64,000 bases of DNA from Comamonadaceae bacterium (GTDB lineage: Bacteria; Pseudomonadota; Gammaproteobacteria; Burkholderiales; Burkholderiaceae_C). Under the pieces are notes generated by a model that was not told where the DNA came from, ran no database searches, and was given only the letters and a program-made list of their open reading frames with translations. The stretch spans positions 1 to 64,000 of the forward strand of contig JAJTEW010000005.1 in NCBI GenBank assembly GCA_021299875.1, given 5' to 3'. The translations under genes were made by a program, and so were the position numbers. This document shows positions 1 to 7,820 of this stretch, in pieces. The first letter of the stretch is position 1. Every line of letters begins with the position of its first letter.

Positions 1-124
1 CTTGCTGGTCACCGCTCAATCAGCACTACCGCTGCGTATCTTTATAGCAGCCCGAGTCAGTTAAAGGCAGCTGTCGAGCTGGTTTGAGCGTTAGTTCGAA
101 TCCCTTTTAGACCGCCAAGACTAT

Positions 125-170
125 TTCGAACTGATTCCAAGTAGTTCGAACAGATTGCAATCCGTTAGGG
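125..170. repeat. Three 20-bp tandem units beginning TTCGAA/TTAGGG
   Basis: TTCGAA occurs at 125 and 145, and a degenerate unit starts at 165, so the period is exactly 20 bp. A further TTCGAA lies at 95. The same layout is found downstream of the second HTH gene. The units sit just past the 3' end of the HTH gene. They could be protein-binding iterons or a recombination site; nothing in the sequence decides between these. Confidence 0.6.
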
Positions 171-187
171 CCTCCTTGGGTGCGCTC

Positions 188-520
188 CTAGAACGTTTTC
201 CGGATCAGACAGGCTTCTTGATAGGCCTCAATGTCTTTGAGCCGGTACAAAACTTTCCCCACGATCTTCAAGTACTGCGGGCCCTCGCCGACGGTGCGCC
301 AGCGCTGAAGGCGTGCGACTGAACACACCCAGCGATCGGCGAGCATTATTTCGGTCAGTAGCTGGCGGGCAGGTTCGGCTGGGACCTCTGGAACCAACAT
401 TTGGGGCTCGAACTTGGGTTCGTTGGCTGCGGATTTGGCGATGCCACTGGACAGGGCGTCCAGAACGTCGCCCATTTTTTCAGCCAGTGGGTTCGAAGAT
501 GAGGTGTTGTTAGTAGCCAT
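188..520 (-). CDS. Small HTH protein of excisionase/AlpA type, copy 1
   Basis: This is a 110-residue protein. Residues about 58-100 (LADRWVCSVARLQRWR, then a wing with GPQYLKIVGKVLYRLKDIEAY) fit the MerR-like winged HTH found in excisionases and AlpA-type proteins. The first 50 residues are low in complexity and probably disordered. A clear AAGGAG ribosome site precedes the ATG. A second copy at 5288-5620 differs at nine residues, only one of them inside the HTH, so the DNA-binding part has been conserved. A role as recombination directionality factor or as repressor of the array is inference; no integrase is in the window. Confidence 0.7.
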   Translation of the reverse strand: MATNNTSSSNPLAEKMGDVLDALSSGIAKSAANEPKFEPQMLVPEVPAEPARQLLTEIMLADRWVCSVARLQRWRTVGEGPQYLKIVGKVLYRLKDIEAYQEACLIRKTF

Positions 521-537
521 GGACTTGCTCCTTGATG

Positions 538-562
538 CCTATATGCAGTGGTTTCATATAGG
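538..562. promoter_or_regulatory. Operator-like palindrome upstream of HTH gene copy 1
   Basis: CCTATATG-N9-CATATAGG is a perfect inverted repeat with 8-bp arms lying just upstream of the ribosome site of the HTH gene. It is preserved unchanged in the second copy. Its place and symmetry fit an autoregulatory operator. Binding by the adjacent HTH protein is an inference. Confidence 0.5.
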
Positions 563-666
563 TTCATACCGGTTGGCTGTGCTTTTTTCTCAGCGGGGTG
601 GATTGGTGCATCCCACGGGTAAGCATTAGCTTCTGACGATGTTTTGAATTGCTAACAAGTTCAGAT

Positions 667-1518
667 TTACTTATTCCAACCCCATCGTTCCATCTCACGT
701 CTATCACGTGCCATTTCGGCTTCAATAGAGTCTCTTGGCAACTGTCTGAGGCAATCCTCCATGGCTTGTGGATCGAGCTTTTCAGCCTTTGGTGGAGTTG
801 CCACCGTTTGTGGTGATTTGCCATCCCACGCAAACGGGTTTCGAAAAACAGGCGGATCCGGCAAGCAGTCATCTTTGTAACTCGGTGGACCGTCAGAAGC
901 AAACGGCGTGAACGAGATTGTTTTCTCAAAAATAAGCGGCTTTCCTGTTGGGGTCGGCGGCAGTGACGGCATGTTTTCAACCGCCTTGCGCGCCAGTTGC
1001 TCGGCCACTGCGGACGTCGTCCAAATGGTTTCCAACTTGGCCAGTGTCCCGTCGGGTGCAATTTCAATCCTGAAACGAACGTAACCTTGATCAGGCCCTT
1101 CGACAACAGTACCCATCATGCTGCGCACCTGTTGGCCCCAGTTGTACCGATAGCCTTTGCTGTTTTTGTTTGTGTAACTTCCCGCAAAAGCCCATTCTTC
1201 TGCTGTTGGCGCTGAAGGCGCTTCCATGGTGGCTGGCTCTTTGGCTGGCGGTGACCTGTCTGTCGACTCAGTGATTGGGGCAATGCCGAGTGCTGTTGGG
1301 TTTGGTGAATCGATCGCTGGCGAAAGTTCCTGGCTCCCCATGGGTAGGTCATCTTGCGGTGGTGGCAACACCTGCATGAAGACGATTCGACTTGGGGAAG
1401 ATTCTTTGTCGGCACTACGGAAGCCGAACTGATAACCGCTGACCAACGCCAAGACTGCAGCATGCAATGCCAAGCTGAACAAAACTGCAACGACGTTCGG
1501 GCGATCAACTGCCAGCAT
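667..1518 (-). CDS. TonB-like energy-transducer protein
   Basis: The protein has one N-terminal membrane helix (about residues 10-28, with the Ser/His pattern VLFSLALHAAV seen in TonB anchors), a long Pro/Ser/Glu-rich periplasmic linker, and a TonB-C-like domain at about residues 120-205 (GYVRFRIEIAPDGTL and ARKAVENMPSLP). About 80 further residues without a recognised fold follow. TonB proteins pass energy from ExbBD to outer-membrane receptors, but no exbB, exbD or receptor gene is nearby. An in-frame TTG lies three codons upstream; I prefer the ATG, though neither has a good ribosome site. Confidence in the TonB fold is moderate. Confidence 0.6.
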   Translation of the reverse strand: MLAVDRPNVVAVLFSLALHAAVLALVSGYQFGFRSADKESSPSRIVFMQVLPPPQDDLPMGSQELSPAIDSPNPTALGIAPITESTDRSPPAKEPATMEAPSAPTAEEWAFAGSYTNKNSKGYRYNWGQQVRSMMGTVVEGPDQGYVRFRIEIAPDGTLAKLETIWTTSAVAEQLARKAVENMPSLPPTPTGKPLIFEKTISFTPFASDGPPSYKDDCLPDPPVFRNPFAWDGKSPQTVATPPKAEKLDPQAMEDCLRQLPRDSIEAEMARDRREMERWGWNK

Positions 1519-1630
1519 GTGTTTCAAAAAACACTGTCTGGATCAAAAGACCATTCGTAAATTTCCATCCCCACGAGATCCCTAACTCGTAAAGTGCAAT
1601 TTCGACGAATGCTCCACAACAGCGACCACA

Positions 1631-2569
1631 TTACTCACGCTCGACCTCAAGGTAGGTGCGGCTGGCGTTTCCCGGGTGCAACTCAGCTGCGTTTGCCAGG
1701 TTCATGAAAGGCTTGACGTTGAATGACTTGACCGCTTCGCTAATGTCTACACCTTGCTCCACAGCGCGTTGCATGTGTGAACGCATGGCTTGCAAATAAT
1801 CGTGGCTTTGTGCCTTGGCTGTTTTGCTGTCAGTGATGCGCCCATGCCCTGGAACAATGCGTTTTGGATTCCATTGAGCCAAAGCGTTGAGGGCCTCTAC
1901 CCATGCCCGCGTGCTGCTCACAGGCAAAACTGATAGCAAACGGTCCACATAAACAATGTCACCCGAGAAAGCCACTTGGACGTGGGGCAGCCACACCATC
2001 AAGTCGCCAGGAGTGTGGCCACCCCCGCGATGGCGAAACTCGAAAACGGTACCGCCGAGCTCCAATCGCGCTTCAGGCCCCTGCAGCAGTCTGCTGGGAA
2101 AGCTCAGCTCCGTTCCATCTGCAGCAGGTCCCAGTAAGGTGCGAAGTGCAGCGAACTGATCGCCGCCGCGCGAGCGCATGTCCGGCACAGCTGCAGCGTG
2201 GGCAATCAACTCAGCCCCTTGTGCCTTGAAGTAGCCATTGCCCAGCCATCGATGATCCTGTCCGCCCGTGTTGATGACCCAGCGTACGGGCTGCTGTGTC
2301 ACTCGGCGCACTGCTTCGTGGATGGCACGAGCGGTTTGAAACGTCGAACCACTGTCAATCAGTACGGCACCGCCTGATGTAAGGACCAGCCCAAGGTTAG
2401 CATTCAGGCCCTGGTTGGCCACCGTTCGACCGCCGATATCGCCCACGTAAGCGTAAACGCCGTCCGCCACGGGCTCAAAGCGAACCTCCACAGCCGATGC
2501 CCACATCGTCTGGACTGCAAAAAAACTCACCAACAGCCGAGTCAAAACCCGGCGCGACATCATGAACAT
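1631..2569 (-). CDS. Metallo-beta-lactamase-fold hydrolase, exported
   Basis: A Sec signal peptide (RRVLTRLLVSFFAVQTMWASA) precedes an MBL fold. The HxHxDH metal motif reads NTGGQDHRWLGN, so two histidines are replaced by Gly and Gln while the Asp-His pair stays. Later ligand motifs are present (GGGHTPGD, FSGDIVYVD, VPGHGRI). The start chosen has GAGAG upstream and lies after the chrA stop; the longer reading frame would overlap chrA. The gene is last in a chrB-chrA-MBL operon. The family resembles the periplasmic zinc hydrolases annotated with quinoprotein relays; the substrate is unknown. Confidence 0.75.
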   Translation of the reverse strand: MFMMSRRVLTRLLVSFFAVQTMWASAVEVRFEPVADGVYAYVGDIGGRTVANQGLNANLGLVLTSGGAVLIDSGSTFQTARAIHEAVRRVTQQPVRWVINTGGQDHRWLGNGYFKAQGAELIAHAAAVPDMRSRGGDQFAALRTLLGPAADGTELSFPSRLLQGPEARLELGGTVFEFRHRGGGHTPGDLMVWLPHVQVAFSGDIVYVDRLLSVLPVSSTRAWVEALNALAQWNPKRIVPGHGRITDSKTAKAQSHDYLQAMRSHMQRAVEQGVDISEAVKSFNVKPFMNLANAAELHPGNASRTYLEVERE

Positions 2570-2609
2570 CTTTAACTCTCCATCACAAAATATCGATGAC
2601 CTGTATCCC

Positions 2610-3989
2610 TCAGCCCAGCAGGGGGAACAGCCAGGACACCGCCAAGCCAACCAGAGCACTACCTGTCAGCAGCGTCATGACGCCAACCTTGAAGCGAAAG
2701 AGCGCCACTGCAGCACCAGCGGCAATTAAAGCCGACATCAGATCGAACCTTCCCTCGAATCCTTGGGGCCAGAGGACATGGTGGGCAAAAAACATGGCCA
2801 GATTCAAGATCACGCCCACCACCGCCGCCGTGATCGCTGACAGGGGTGCGGTGAATCCCAGCTTACCGTGGGTGGCCTCGACCACCGGACCACCGGCCAA
2901 AATGAAGATGAATGAGGGCAGGAAGGTAAAAAAAGTCACCACGGTAGCGGCCAACGCCCCACCCAGAAACAGGGCGTCCGGGCCTGATACCTCTTTCAAC
3001 CAGCCACCCAGAAAGCCGACAAAGGCAACCACCATGATCAGCGGGCCCGGCGTTGTTTCGCCCAGGGCCAGGCCATCGATCATTTGCGGACCGCTAAGCC
3101 ACTGGTGGGTGTCGACTGCCCCTTGATAGACGTAGGGCAAGACGGCATAGGCTCCGCCGAAAGTCAGTAGTGCTGCTTTGGTGAAAAACCAGCCCATTTG
3201 CGTCAAAGTGCCCTCCAGGCCGTTGACCGCGATCAGTGTCACCATCGCCAGCAACCACAGCCCGAGACCTACAAGGAGAACTTTCAAAAGTCTGGCCCGA
3301 GAAAACTTTGCGTGCAAAGGTGTAGGCGTATGGTCGTCGATCAGTGCGGGGCCATAACTGGTTTTGTTTGAGCCATGTCCGCCGCCGAGAGTAAAAACAT
3401 CGGGCCAGCGTCGCGAGCCCAACCAACCGACCAAAGCAGCTGCGAGAACGATGGCTGGAAACGGTGTGTCAAATGCAAAAATCGCGATGAACGAAGCTGC
3501 GGCTATGGCCCACATCCAACGATTTTTCAACGCCCTTGTTCCAATGCGATGGGCGGCGTGCAGTACCAGCGCAGTCACTGCGGGCTTGAGTCCATAGAAG
3601 ATACCGGCTACCAGCGGAACGTCGCCAAAGCGCAGGTAAATCCAGCTCAGTGTGATCAGGATGAAAAGCGAGGGCAACACAAACAGTGCGCCAGCGACGA
3701 TACCGCCCCATGTACGGTGCATGAGCCAGCCGATATAGGTGGCAAGTTGCTGCGCCTCCGGGCCTGGGAGAAGCATGCAGTAGTTCAGTGCGTGCAAAAA
3801 ACGCTGCTCGCTGATCCAGCGCCTGCGCTCCACCAGCTCAGTGTGCATGATGGCAATCTGCCCGGCTGGGCCACCGAAGCTGACAAAGCCAAGCTTGAGC
3901 CAAAAACGAAAGGCCTCGCCAAAGCTCACCGGCGCGGGTGGCATATCGGGTTCGGTGGGAATTTTTGATGTGACGGGATCGAGGTTCAT
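2610..3989 (-). CDS. chrA: Chromate efflux transporter ChrA (two CHR domains)
   Basis: This 459-residue inner-membrane protein has two homologous CHR halves, as usual for long-chain ChrA. The N-terminal half carries [12 protein letters not shown] and [15 protein letters not shown]; the C-terminal half carries [14 protein letters not shown] and [16 protein letters not shown]. ChrA exports chromate using the proton gradient. Its start codon overlaps the chrB stop by four bases (ATGA), so the two are translationally coupled. About ten or more hydrophobic segments are visible. The assignment is firm. Confidence 0.95.
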   Translation of the reverse strand: MNLDPVTSKIPTEPDMPPAPVSFGEAFRFWLKLGFVSFGGPAGQIAIMHTELVERRRWISEQRFLHALNYCMLLPGPEAQQLATYIGWLMHRTWGGIVAGALFVLPSLFILITLSWIYLRFGDVPLVAGIFYGLKPAVTALVLHAAHRIGTRALKNRWMWAIAAASFIAIFAFDTPFPAIVLAAALVGWLGSRRWPDVFTLGGGHGSNKTSYGPALIDDHTPTPLHAKFSRARLLKVLLVGLGLWLLAMVTLIAVNGLEGTLTQMGWFFTKAALLTFGGAYAVLPYVYQGAVDTHQWLSGPQMIDGLALGETTPGPLIMVVAFVGFLGGWLKEVSGPDALFLGGALAATVVTFFTFLPSFIFILAGGPVVEATHGKLGFTAPLSAITAAVVGVILNLAMFFAHHVLWPQGFEGRFDLMSALIAAGAAVALFRFKVGVMTLLTGSALVGLAVSWLFPLLG

Positions 3990-4930
3990 TCAGATATTCC
4001 TGGGGCGGCATAGAGCGCATCAAAGACCAGGGCAGCTGCTTGAGCCAGAGCATCATCGTTGGTGTGGACCTCCCGCAGTCCTGCCAAAACGAGTTCCAGT
4101 CCAGCTGCCTCTGCAACGGGAATTCCGCCAACGTCCAGAAAATGAACAGCACGGGCAATTCGCTGCAGCTGCTGATCCGAATCCAATCCGAAGCTCGCCG
4201 CCAATACCTCAAAGCTCACGCGCGAGCCAATATGTGTGAATCGGGCACCGTCAAAGTCAAATCCCAAAACGCCGCGCGGTGGAGGTGTCGCACCCGCAGG
4301 GTCGGCAAGCCAAATAAAAGATGCTTCTGGGTCAATGAAGCGACGAATTAGCCAAGCGCAAGCCAGGCGATCTACCCAAGGGCGAGAACGTGTCGCCCAG
4401 CGCTTTCCCTTGAATTTGAGAGAGTCAAGGCGCGCGATGCCATGACTTGGCTGCGCCTTCGGCTCACCCTTTGAAAATCGAGTGTCAAGAGTTTGGCGCA
4501 AATCATCAAGTTCAGCTTGTGCCTGTTGGGCGGCAGCGCCAGGGTAGTAATCAAGACGGCGCAACACTTGCAGTGATTCTGTGACCCCCCGCCAGCGACG
4601 CCTAGCTTCAGTTTCGTCAAGTCCCGGGAGTAAGGCGTTCAGCGCCTCCACTTCAACATGCCATTCGGCATAAGATTTGGTGCGGTCAAACAAGGCTAGC
4701 ACTTCGGTGCGCATTGCTTCGTCATGAGTTGAAAGTTGCAGCACATGCGCCTGACCACCGTTCTCGCGTACCTCAGAAACTAGCGGATCGAACAATTCAG
4801 CGTGAGACTCAGGCAGCAAATAAACGCCATCACGCAATGAAGGGCACCCAAGAGTTTTGAGCGCACGCCAAATGCGCAGGCGAATTGCCTTCGGTTGCGT
4901 TGGCAGGGTGAGAAAAAGAGCGCTCCACAT
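3986..4930 (-). CDS. chrB: ChrB, chromate-responsive resistance protein
   Basis: This 314-residue protein has the ChrB N-terminal region ([23 protein letters not shown]) and the C-terminal ChrB domain ([21 protein letters not shown]). ChrB is known to act as a chromate-sensing regulator of chr operons and is needed for full resistance. It is the first gene of chrB-chrA-MBL. No Shine-Dalgarno sequence precedes the ATG. Instead TATACT lies nine bases upstream inside an imperfect palindrome, which suggests a leaderless transcript controlled through that palindrome. Confidence 0.93.
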   Translation of the reverse strand: MWSALFLTLPTQPKAIRLRIWRALKTLGCPSLRDGVYLLPESHAELFDPLVSEVRENGGQAHVLQLSTHDEAMRTEVLALFDRTKSYAEWHVEVEALNALLPGLDETEARRRWRGVTESLQVLRRLDYYPGAAAQQAQAELDDLRQTLDTRFSKGEPKAQPSHGIARLDSLKFKGKRWATRSRPWVDRLACAWLIRRFIDPEASFIWLADPAGATPPPRGVLGFDFDGARFTHIGSRVSFEVLAASFGLDSDQQLQRIARAVHFLDVGGIPVAEAAGLELVLAGLREVHTNDDALAQAAALVFDALYAAPGISE

Positions 4931-4931
4931 A

Positions 4932-4979
4932 AGTTTGAAGTATATGCCTCAAACTTCGAGGTATACACATCAAAAAACT
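4932..4979. promoter_or_regulatory. Imperfect palindrome and -10 element upstream of chrB
   Basis: Arms of about 20 bases (AGTTTGAAGTATATGCCTC at 4932-4950 and its near complement at 4957-4979) are separated by six bases. On the minus strand the proximal arm contains TATACT, placed so that transcription would begin at or next to the chrB ATG. This fits an operator covering the promoter. Binding by ChrB itself is inferred from known ChrB autoregulation. Confidence 0.5.
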
Positions 4980-5111
4980 GGAGGTTAAATTAATAAACTT
5001 TTATTGGATGAGCAAACGTCCGCTTTGGGTCGAAAGGGCACAGTGGAGCGACCTATCAGCTTCAAATTCTGGATAACTTCAACACAGATGTTCTGAAAAC
5101 TCTTTTAACAA

Positions 5112-5195
5112 GAAGATGTCTCAACATTTAGAATGCAGACTTAAACCCCAAGTGCTTAATCGGCTTGTCCTTGGGAAACTTAGGCGGTTTGTGAT
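5112..5195 (-). repeat. R2 repeat, copy 1: fossil 3' end of a gene
   Basis: The 84 bases match 7821-7904 at 77 positions. Read on the minus strand they encode a C-terminal tail (KPPKFPKDKPIKHLGFKSAF followed by TAA), and the other copy keeps the same frame and stop. This suggests both derive from the end of one protein-coding gene whose upstream part is gone. I cannot name the parent protein. Confidence 0.6.
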
Positions 5196-5223
5196 GAAGC
5201 ATGTTCTGCTCCGCCAAGACTAT

Positions 5224-5269
5224 TTCGAACTGATTCCAATTCGTTCGAACAATTTACAACTCGTTCGGG
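5224..5269. repeat. 20-bp tandem units, second copy
   Basis: TTCGAA at 5224 and 5244 and TTCGGG at 5264 repeat the 20-bp period seen at 125-170. Unit sequences differ from copy 1 in the second half, while the TTCGAAC head and the spacing are kept. Confidence 0.55.
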
Positions 5270-5287
5270 GCCTCTTTGGGTACGCCC

Positions 5288-5620
5288 CTAGAGCACTTTC
5301 CGGATCAGACAGGCTTCTTCATAGGCCTCAATGTCTTTGAGCCGGTACAAAACTTTCCCCACGATTTTCAAGTACTGCGGCCCCTCGCCGACGGTGCGCC
5401 AGCGCTGAAGTCGCGCGACTGAACACACCCAGCGATCGGCGAGCATTATTTCGGTCAGGAGTTGACGGGTAGGTTCGGCCGGGACCTCTGCAACCAGGAG
5501 TTGGGGCTCGAACTTGGGTTCGTTGGCTGCGGTTTTGGCGATGCCGCTGGACAGGACGTCCAGCACGTCACCCATTTTTTCAGCCCGTGGGTTCGAAGAT
5601 GAGGTGTTGTTAGTAGCCAT
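5288..5620 (-). CDS. Small HTH protein of excisionase/AlpA type, copy 2
   Basis: Paralogue of the protein at 188-520, of the same 110-residue length, with nine substitutions. The HTH/wing region is unchanged apart from one Gln-to-Glu change near the end, and the other changes fall in the flexible N-terminal half or the last residues. The upstream ribosome site and palindrome are identical. Coding selection on both copies argues that they are expressed proteins. The function is inferred only from the HTH fold. Confidence 0.7.
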   Translation of the reverse strand: MATNNTSSSNPRAEKMGDVLDVLSSGIAKTAANEPKFEPQLLVAEVPAEPTRQLLTEIMLADRWVCSVARLQRWRTVGEGPQYLKIVGKVLYRLKDIEAYEEACLIRKVL

Positions 5621-5637
5621 GGCCTTGCTCCTTGATG

Positions 5638-5662
5638 CCTATATGCAGTGGTTTCATATAGG
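5638..5662. promoter_or_regulatory. Operator-like palindrome upstream of HTH gene copy 2
   Basis: Identical CCTATATG-N9-CATATAGG at the same distance from the start codon as in copy 1. Confidence 0.5.
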
Positions 5663-5770
5663 TTCATACCGGTTGGCTAGGTGTTTTTTCTCAGCGGGGG
5701 GGTTAGTGCATGCACGGGCAAGCATGGCCCTTGCAGTTTCGCAATCCGACCACACGTGGGACCAAGTGAC

Positions 5771-6259
5771 TCAGATTGCTATTCTTTGCACCGCTGACAA
5801 GTAATCTGCACCTCTGGCCTCAGCAAATAGGTCCAGCGTCAGAGTGAGTGCAGCCTGCAATACGAGCCCTACGCCAATGCCCGCTGCCATGTCGTGGCGC
5901 TGCAAAAAGGCAATCATCCCGACACCTATGATCAGCAGCAGCATTTCGATTCCTTTGTAGATCGAAAAGTTTTTCATGACGGTCTGCATGCGGGTGGTTT
6001 CCTCGGCTTTTAGTACCGAAGGGTTCAACTGCAACTGCGCGCTCAAGGTTGACACTTGCAAGTAGGTGCGGAGGTATACGGTGCCACCCACCACTATCTG
6101 CATCAAACCAATGACTACCAGCGGATAGGCCATAGACTTCAGGCGGTGCCCATTCACCCAGAGCCAGACGCTGATAGCTAAGGCCAGAAGGCCAACGGCA
6201 ATAAAAATCACGCTCTCTTGCTTCTCTGCGACGAAGTAGCTGTTCATGTTATCAATCAT
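5771..6259 (-). CDS. Four-helix membrane protein, function unknown
   Basis: This 162-residue protein has four hydrophobic segments, at about residues 16-35 (VIFIAVGLLALAISVWLWV), 44-64, 103-120 and 125-142. I do not recognise the family. It starts ten bases after the short-chain dehydrogenase stop on the same strand, so the two are probably co-transcribed from the MerR-type promoter at 7103-7133. An in-frame ATG four codons in is an alternative start; neither has a clear ribosome site. Confidence 0.6.
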   Translation of the reverse strand: MIDNMNSYFVAEKQESVIFIAVGLLALAISVWLWVNGHRLKSMAYPLVVIGLMQIVVGGTVYLRTYLQVSTLSAQLQLNPSVLKAEETTRMQTVMKNFSIYKGIEMLLLIIGVGMIAFLQRHDMAAGIGVGLVLQAALTLTLDLFAEARGADYLSAVQRIAI

Positions 6260-6269
6260 GGTGTTGGCT

Positions 6270-7067
6270 TTATGAGATGGGTCTGGTCAAAATTTTCACC
6301 ACCTTAGTGGCCAGATTTCGCGGCGTGAAACGCATGCTTTGGGCCATCGCCCAATTGACGAAGCCAGGGATGTAGACGCGCTGTCCGCGTTGCATGGCGC
6401 GGTAGCCCAATTCAGCAACTTCCTCAGACGTGGGCAGTTTCTTGCCTTTAATCAGGGCAGAGTTTCCAAGGTCAGCCTTGTCCTGAAAACCTGAAGCTGT
6501 TGGGCCGGGGCACAGTGCAGTGACAGTTACGCCTGTGTCTTCCAACTCCGATGCAATAGCTTCTGAAAAGCTAAGAACGAAAGATTTGGTGGCGTAGTAC
6601 ACCGCCATGTAGGGGCCTGGCTGAAAGGCCGCTGTGGAGGCTGTGTTGAGAATTTTGCCGCGTGTCGCCAAGAGATCTGGCAGGAAAAGCTTGGTCAATA
6701 CAACGACTGTGTTCATGTTGAGCTGCATCATGGCCAGCTCAGACATCAATGCAGAGTCTTTGAACTCGCCAAAGGCCCCGTATCCAGCGTTATTCACTAG
6801 CGCACTCAGAACGATACCCCGCGCTTTGATATCGGCATGCAAACCTGCGGCACCATCGTGGGTCTCCAAGTCCGCGGCAATGACAGTGACAGTAACCTTA
6901 TAAGTCCGTTGCAGCTCATCGGCCAAGGCCTGCATTTTGGCTACGCCTCGGGCTGCCAGCACGAGCTGATAGCCATCATGCGCAAATTGGTGGGCTAGCG
7001 CTTTGCCGATACCAGATGAAGCGCCAGTGATGAGCGCGGTTTTGTTGGATGTTGATAGTGTGGTCAA
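6270..7067 (-). CDS. Short-chain dehydrogenase/reductase
   Basis: This is a classical SDR of 265 residues. The cofactor motif GASSGIGKA is at about residues 15-23, NNAGYGAFG at about 91-99, and the catalytic Ser-Tyr-Lys are in STAAF...YYATKS. It oxidises or reduces an unidentified carbonyl with NAD(P). The frame opens with TTG, well placed seven bases after GGAG, with no better start. It is divergent from a merR gene and is preceded by a 19-bp-spacer promoter typical of MerR-activated genes, so the MerR protein probably induces it. Confidence 0.85.
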   Translation of the reverse strand: MTTLSTSNKTALITGASSGIGKALAHQFAHDGYQLVLAARGVAKMQALADELQRTYKVTVTVIAADLETHDGAAGLHADIKARGIVLSALVNNAGYGAFGEFKDSALMSELAMMQLNMNTVVVLTKLFLPDLLATRGKILNTASTAAFQPGPYMAVYYATKSFVLSFSEAIASELEDTGVTVTALCPGPTASGFQDKADLGNSALIKGKKLPTSEEVAELGYRAMQRGQRVYIPGFVNWAMAQSMRFTPRNLATKVVKILTRPIS

Positions 7068-7102
7068 GATTATTCTCCATAGTCGTTTTGTCGATTAGGA
7101 GA

Positions 7103-7133
7103 TTAAAAACCCGGTAGTACGGTGCCAGGTCAA
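7103..7133 (-). promoter_or_regulatory. MerR-type promoter toward the dehydrogenase
   Basis: On the minus strand, TTGACC and TTTTAA are separated by 19 bases. The spacer holds the dyad CCTGGCACC...ACTACCGGG. An overlong 19-bp spacer with a dyad is characteristic of promoters activated by MerR-family proteins. Confidence 0.65.
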
Positions 7134-7169
7134 GACATTTCTTTCCCTTGATTTGGTGAACACAAACAC

Positions 7170-7200
7170 TTGACCTGGTACCAAGGTACCGGGTTTAACA
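7170..7200 (+). promoter_or_regulatory. MerR-type promoter toward merR
   Basis: TTGACC-N19-TTAACA, with the spacer dyad CCTGGTACC-AA-GGTACCGGG. It matches the divergent promoter at 7103-7133 base for base over most of the element, so one regulator probably controls both. A leader of about 100 bases follows before the merR ATG. Confidence 0.65.
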
Positions 7201-7309
7201 TGCGCTGAGGCTATGTAGTCGTCCAAGCTACTCCGAACTTAACTTGGATTAACAGCCTTGACGCAGGCTCCAGGGGAACGCCCCAGCTCTCAGTCACCGG
7301 AAACAAACT

Positions 7310-7771
7310 ATGAAAAGCGTAATTACCGTAAAGGCATTCAAGACTTTGCAGACGACCAGCGCCTTGTGCAAGGCGGCCAACGTGACCCGTGGTCAATTGC
7401 GCTTGTATGAAGAAGAAGGGCTGATTGCACCTCAGAGCAGAACGGAAGCTGGCTATCGCCAATATGGCAGCGAAACGCTGGACCGGCTCAGGGTCATATT
7501 GCATCTGAAGGAACTCGGCCTCACGCTGGCCGAAATCGCACTCCTATTGTCTGATCGCGATCACGGCGTCCTCGATGAACAAGCGATACAGCAACTGGCG
7601 GGAGAGGTATTGTCGAAAATTGATGAACGCATTGCCGGTCTGCAAGTTATTCGAGGCTATATGGCTCCGGTTGCCATGGGTGACATGAGCGTGTTGCAGG
7701 ACGATGACTGCAACTTCGTCTTTGAATTCATGACCGCTCTGTCCGTCGAGAAAACCAAGCGCCGCGCCTGA
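7310..7771 (+). CDS. MerR-family transcriptional regulator
   Basis: This 153-residue protein has an N-terminal MerR winged HTH (SALCKAANVTRGQLRLYEEEGL, residues about 16-37, then GYRQYGSETLDRL), a coiled-coil dimerisation helix at about residues 90-115 and a short C-terminal effector region. Only two cysteines are seen, and no clustered Cys/His metal site, so a metal or redox cluster is not indicated and the inducer is likely organic. It is divergent from the dehydrogenase, with paired MerR-type promoters between them. Confidence 0.88.
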   Translation: MKSVITVKAFKTLQTTSALCKAANVTRGQLRLYEEEGLIAPQSRTEAGYRQYGSETLDRLRVILHLKELGLTLAEIALLLSDRDHGVLDEQAIQQLAGEVLSKIDERIAGLQVIRGYMAPVAMGDMSVLQDDDCNFVFEFMTALSVEKTKRRA

Positions 7772-7820
7772 ACCTGACGTTTAGGTAAGGTGTGTTTTAT
7801 CCAGACCGGCTACTCGAATT

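Larger units (their letters stand above)
112..627. repeat. R1 repeat, copy 1 (HTH gene module)
   Basis: This stretch recurs at 5211-5725 in the same orientation at high identity, with only a few 1-base indels. It contains three 20-bp tandem units, a small HTH gene on the minus strand and that gene's palindromic upstream region. Similarity starts abruptly at CCGCCAAGAC and fades just after the AAGCAT near 625. I see no terminal inverted repeat and no transposase, so it is not a recognisable insertion sequence. Confidence 0.85.
4931..5287. other. Gene-free stretch between chrB and the second R1
   Basis: It holds the chrB control region (4932-4979), A/T-rich DNA without an ORF (4980-5111), the R2 repeat (5112-5195), a 15-base joint and the start of the second R1 repeat. 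This is the joint between the two cargo modules. Confidence 0.7.
5211..5725. repeat. R1 repeat, copy 2 (HTH gene module)
   Basis: Second copy of the 112-627 repeat, same orientation. It begins at the identical CCGCCAAGAC and starts 15 bases after R2 copy 1, so R2 and R1 abut at this internal joint. The 20-bp units here start at 5224, 5244 and 5264. Confidence 0.85.

Noticed and set aside
1-111. A third R2-like sequence before the first R1
   Set aside because: I compared bases 1-111 with R2 and found no similarity, so the array does not visibly extend to the left in this window.
125-170. 20-bp tandem units as a CRISPR array
   Set aside because: Only three units, no spacers of equal length between conserved repeats and no cas genes.
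112-627. R1 as a classical insertion sequence
   Set aside because: No transposase, no terminal inverted repeats and no target-site duplication could be seen.
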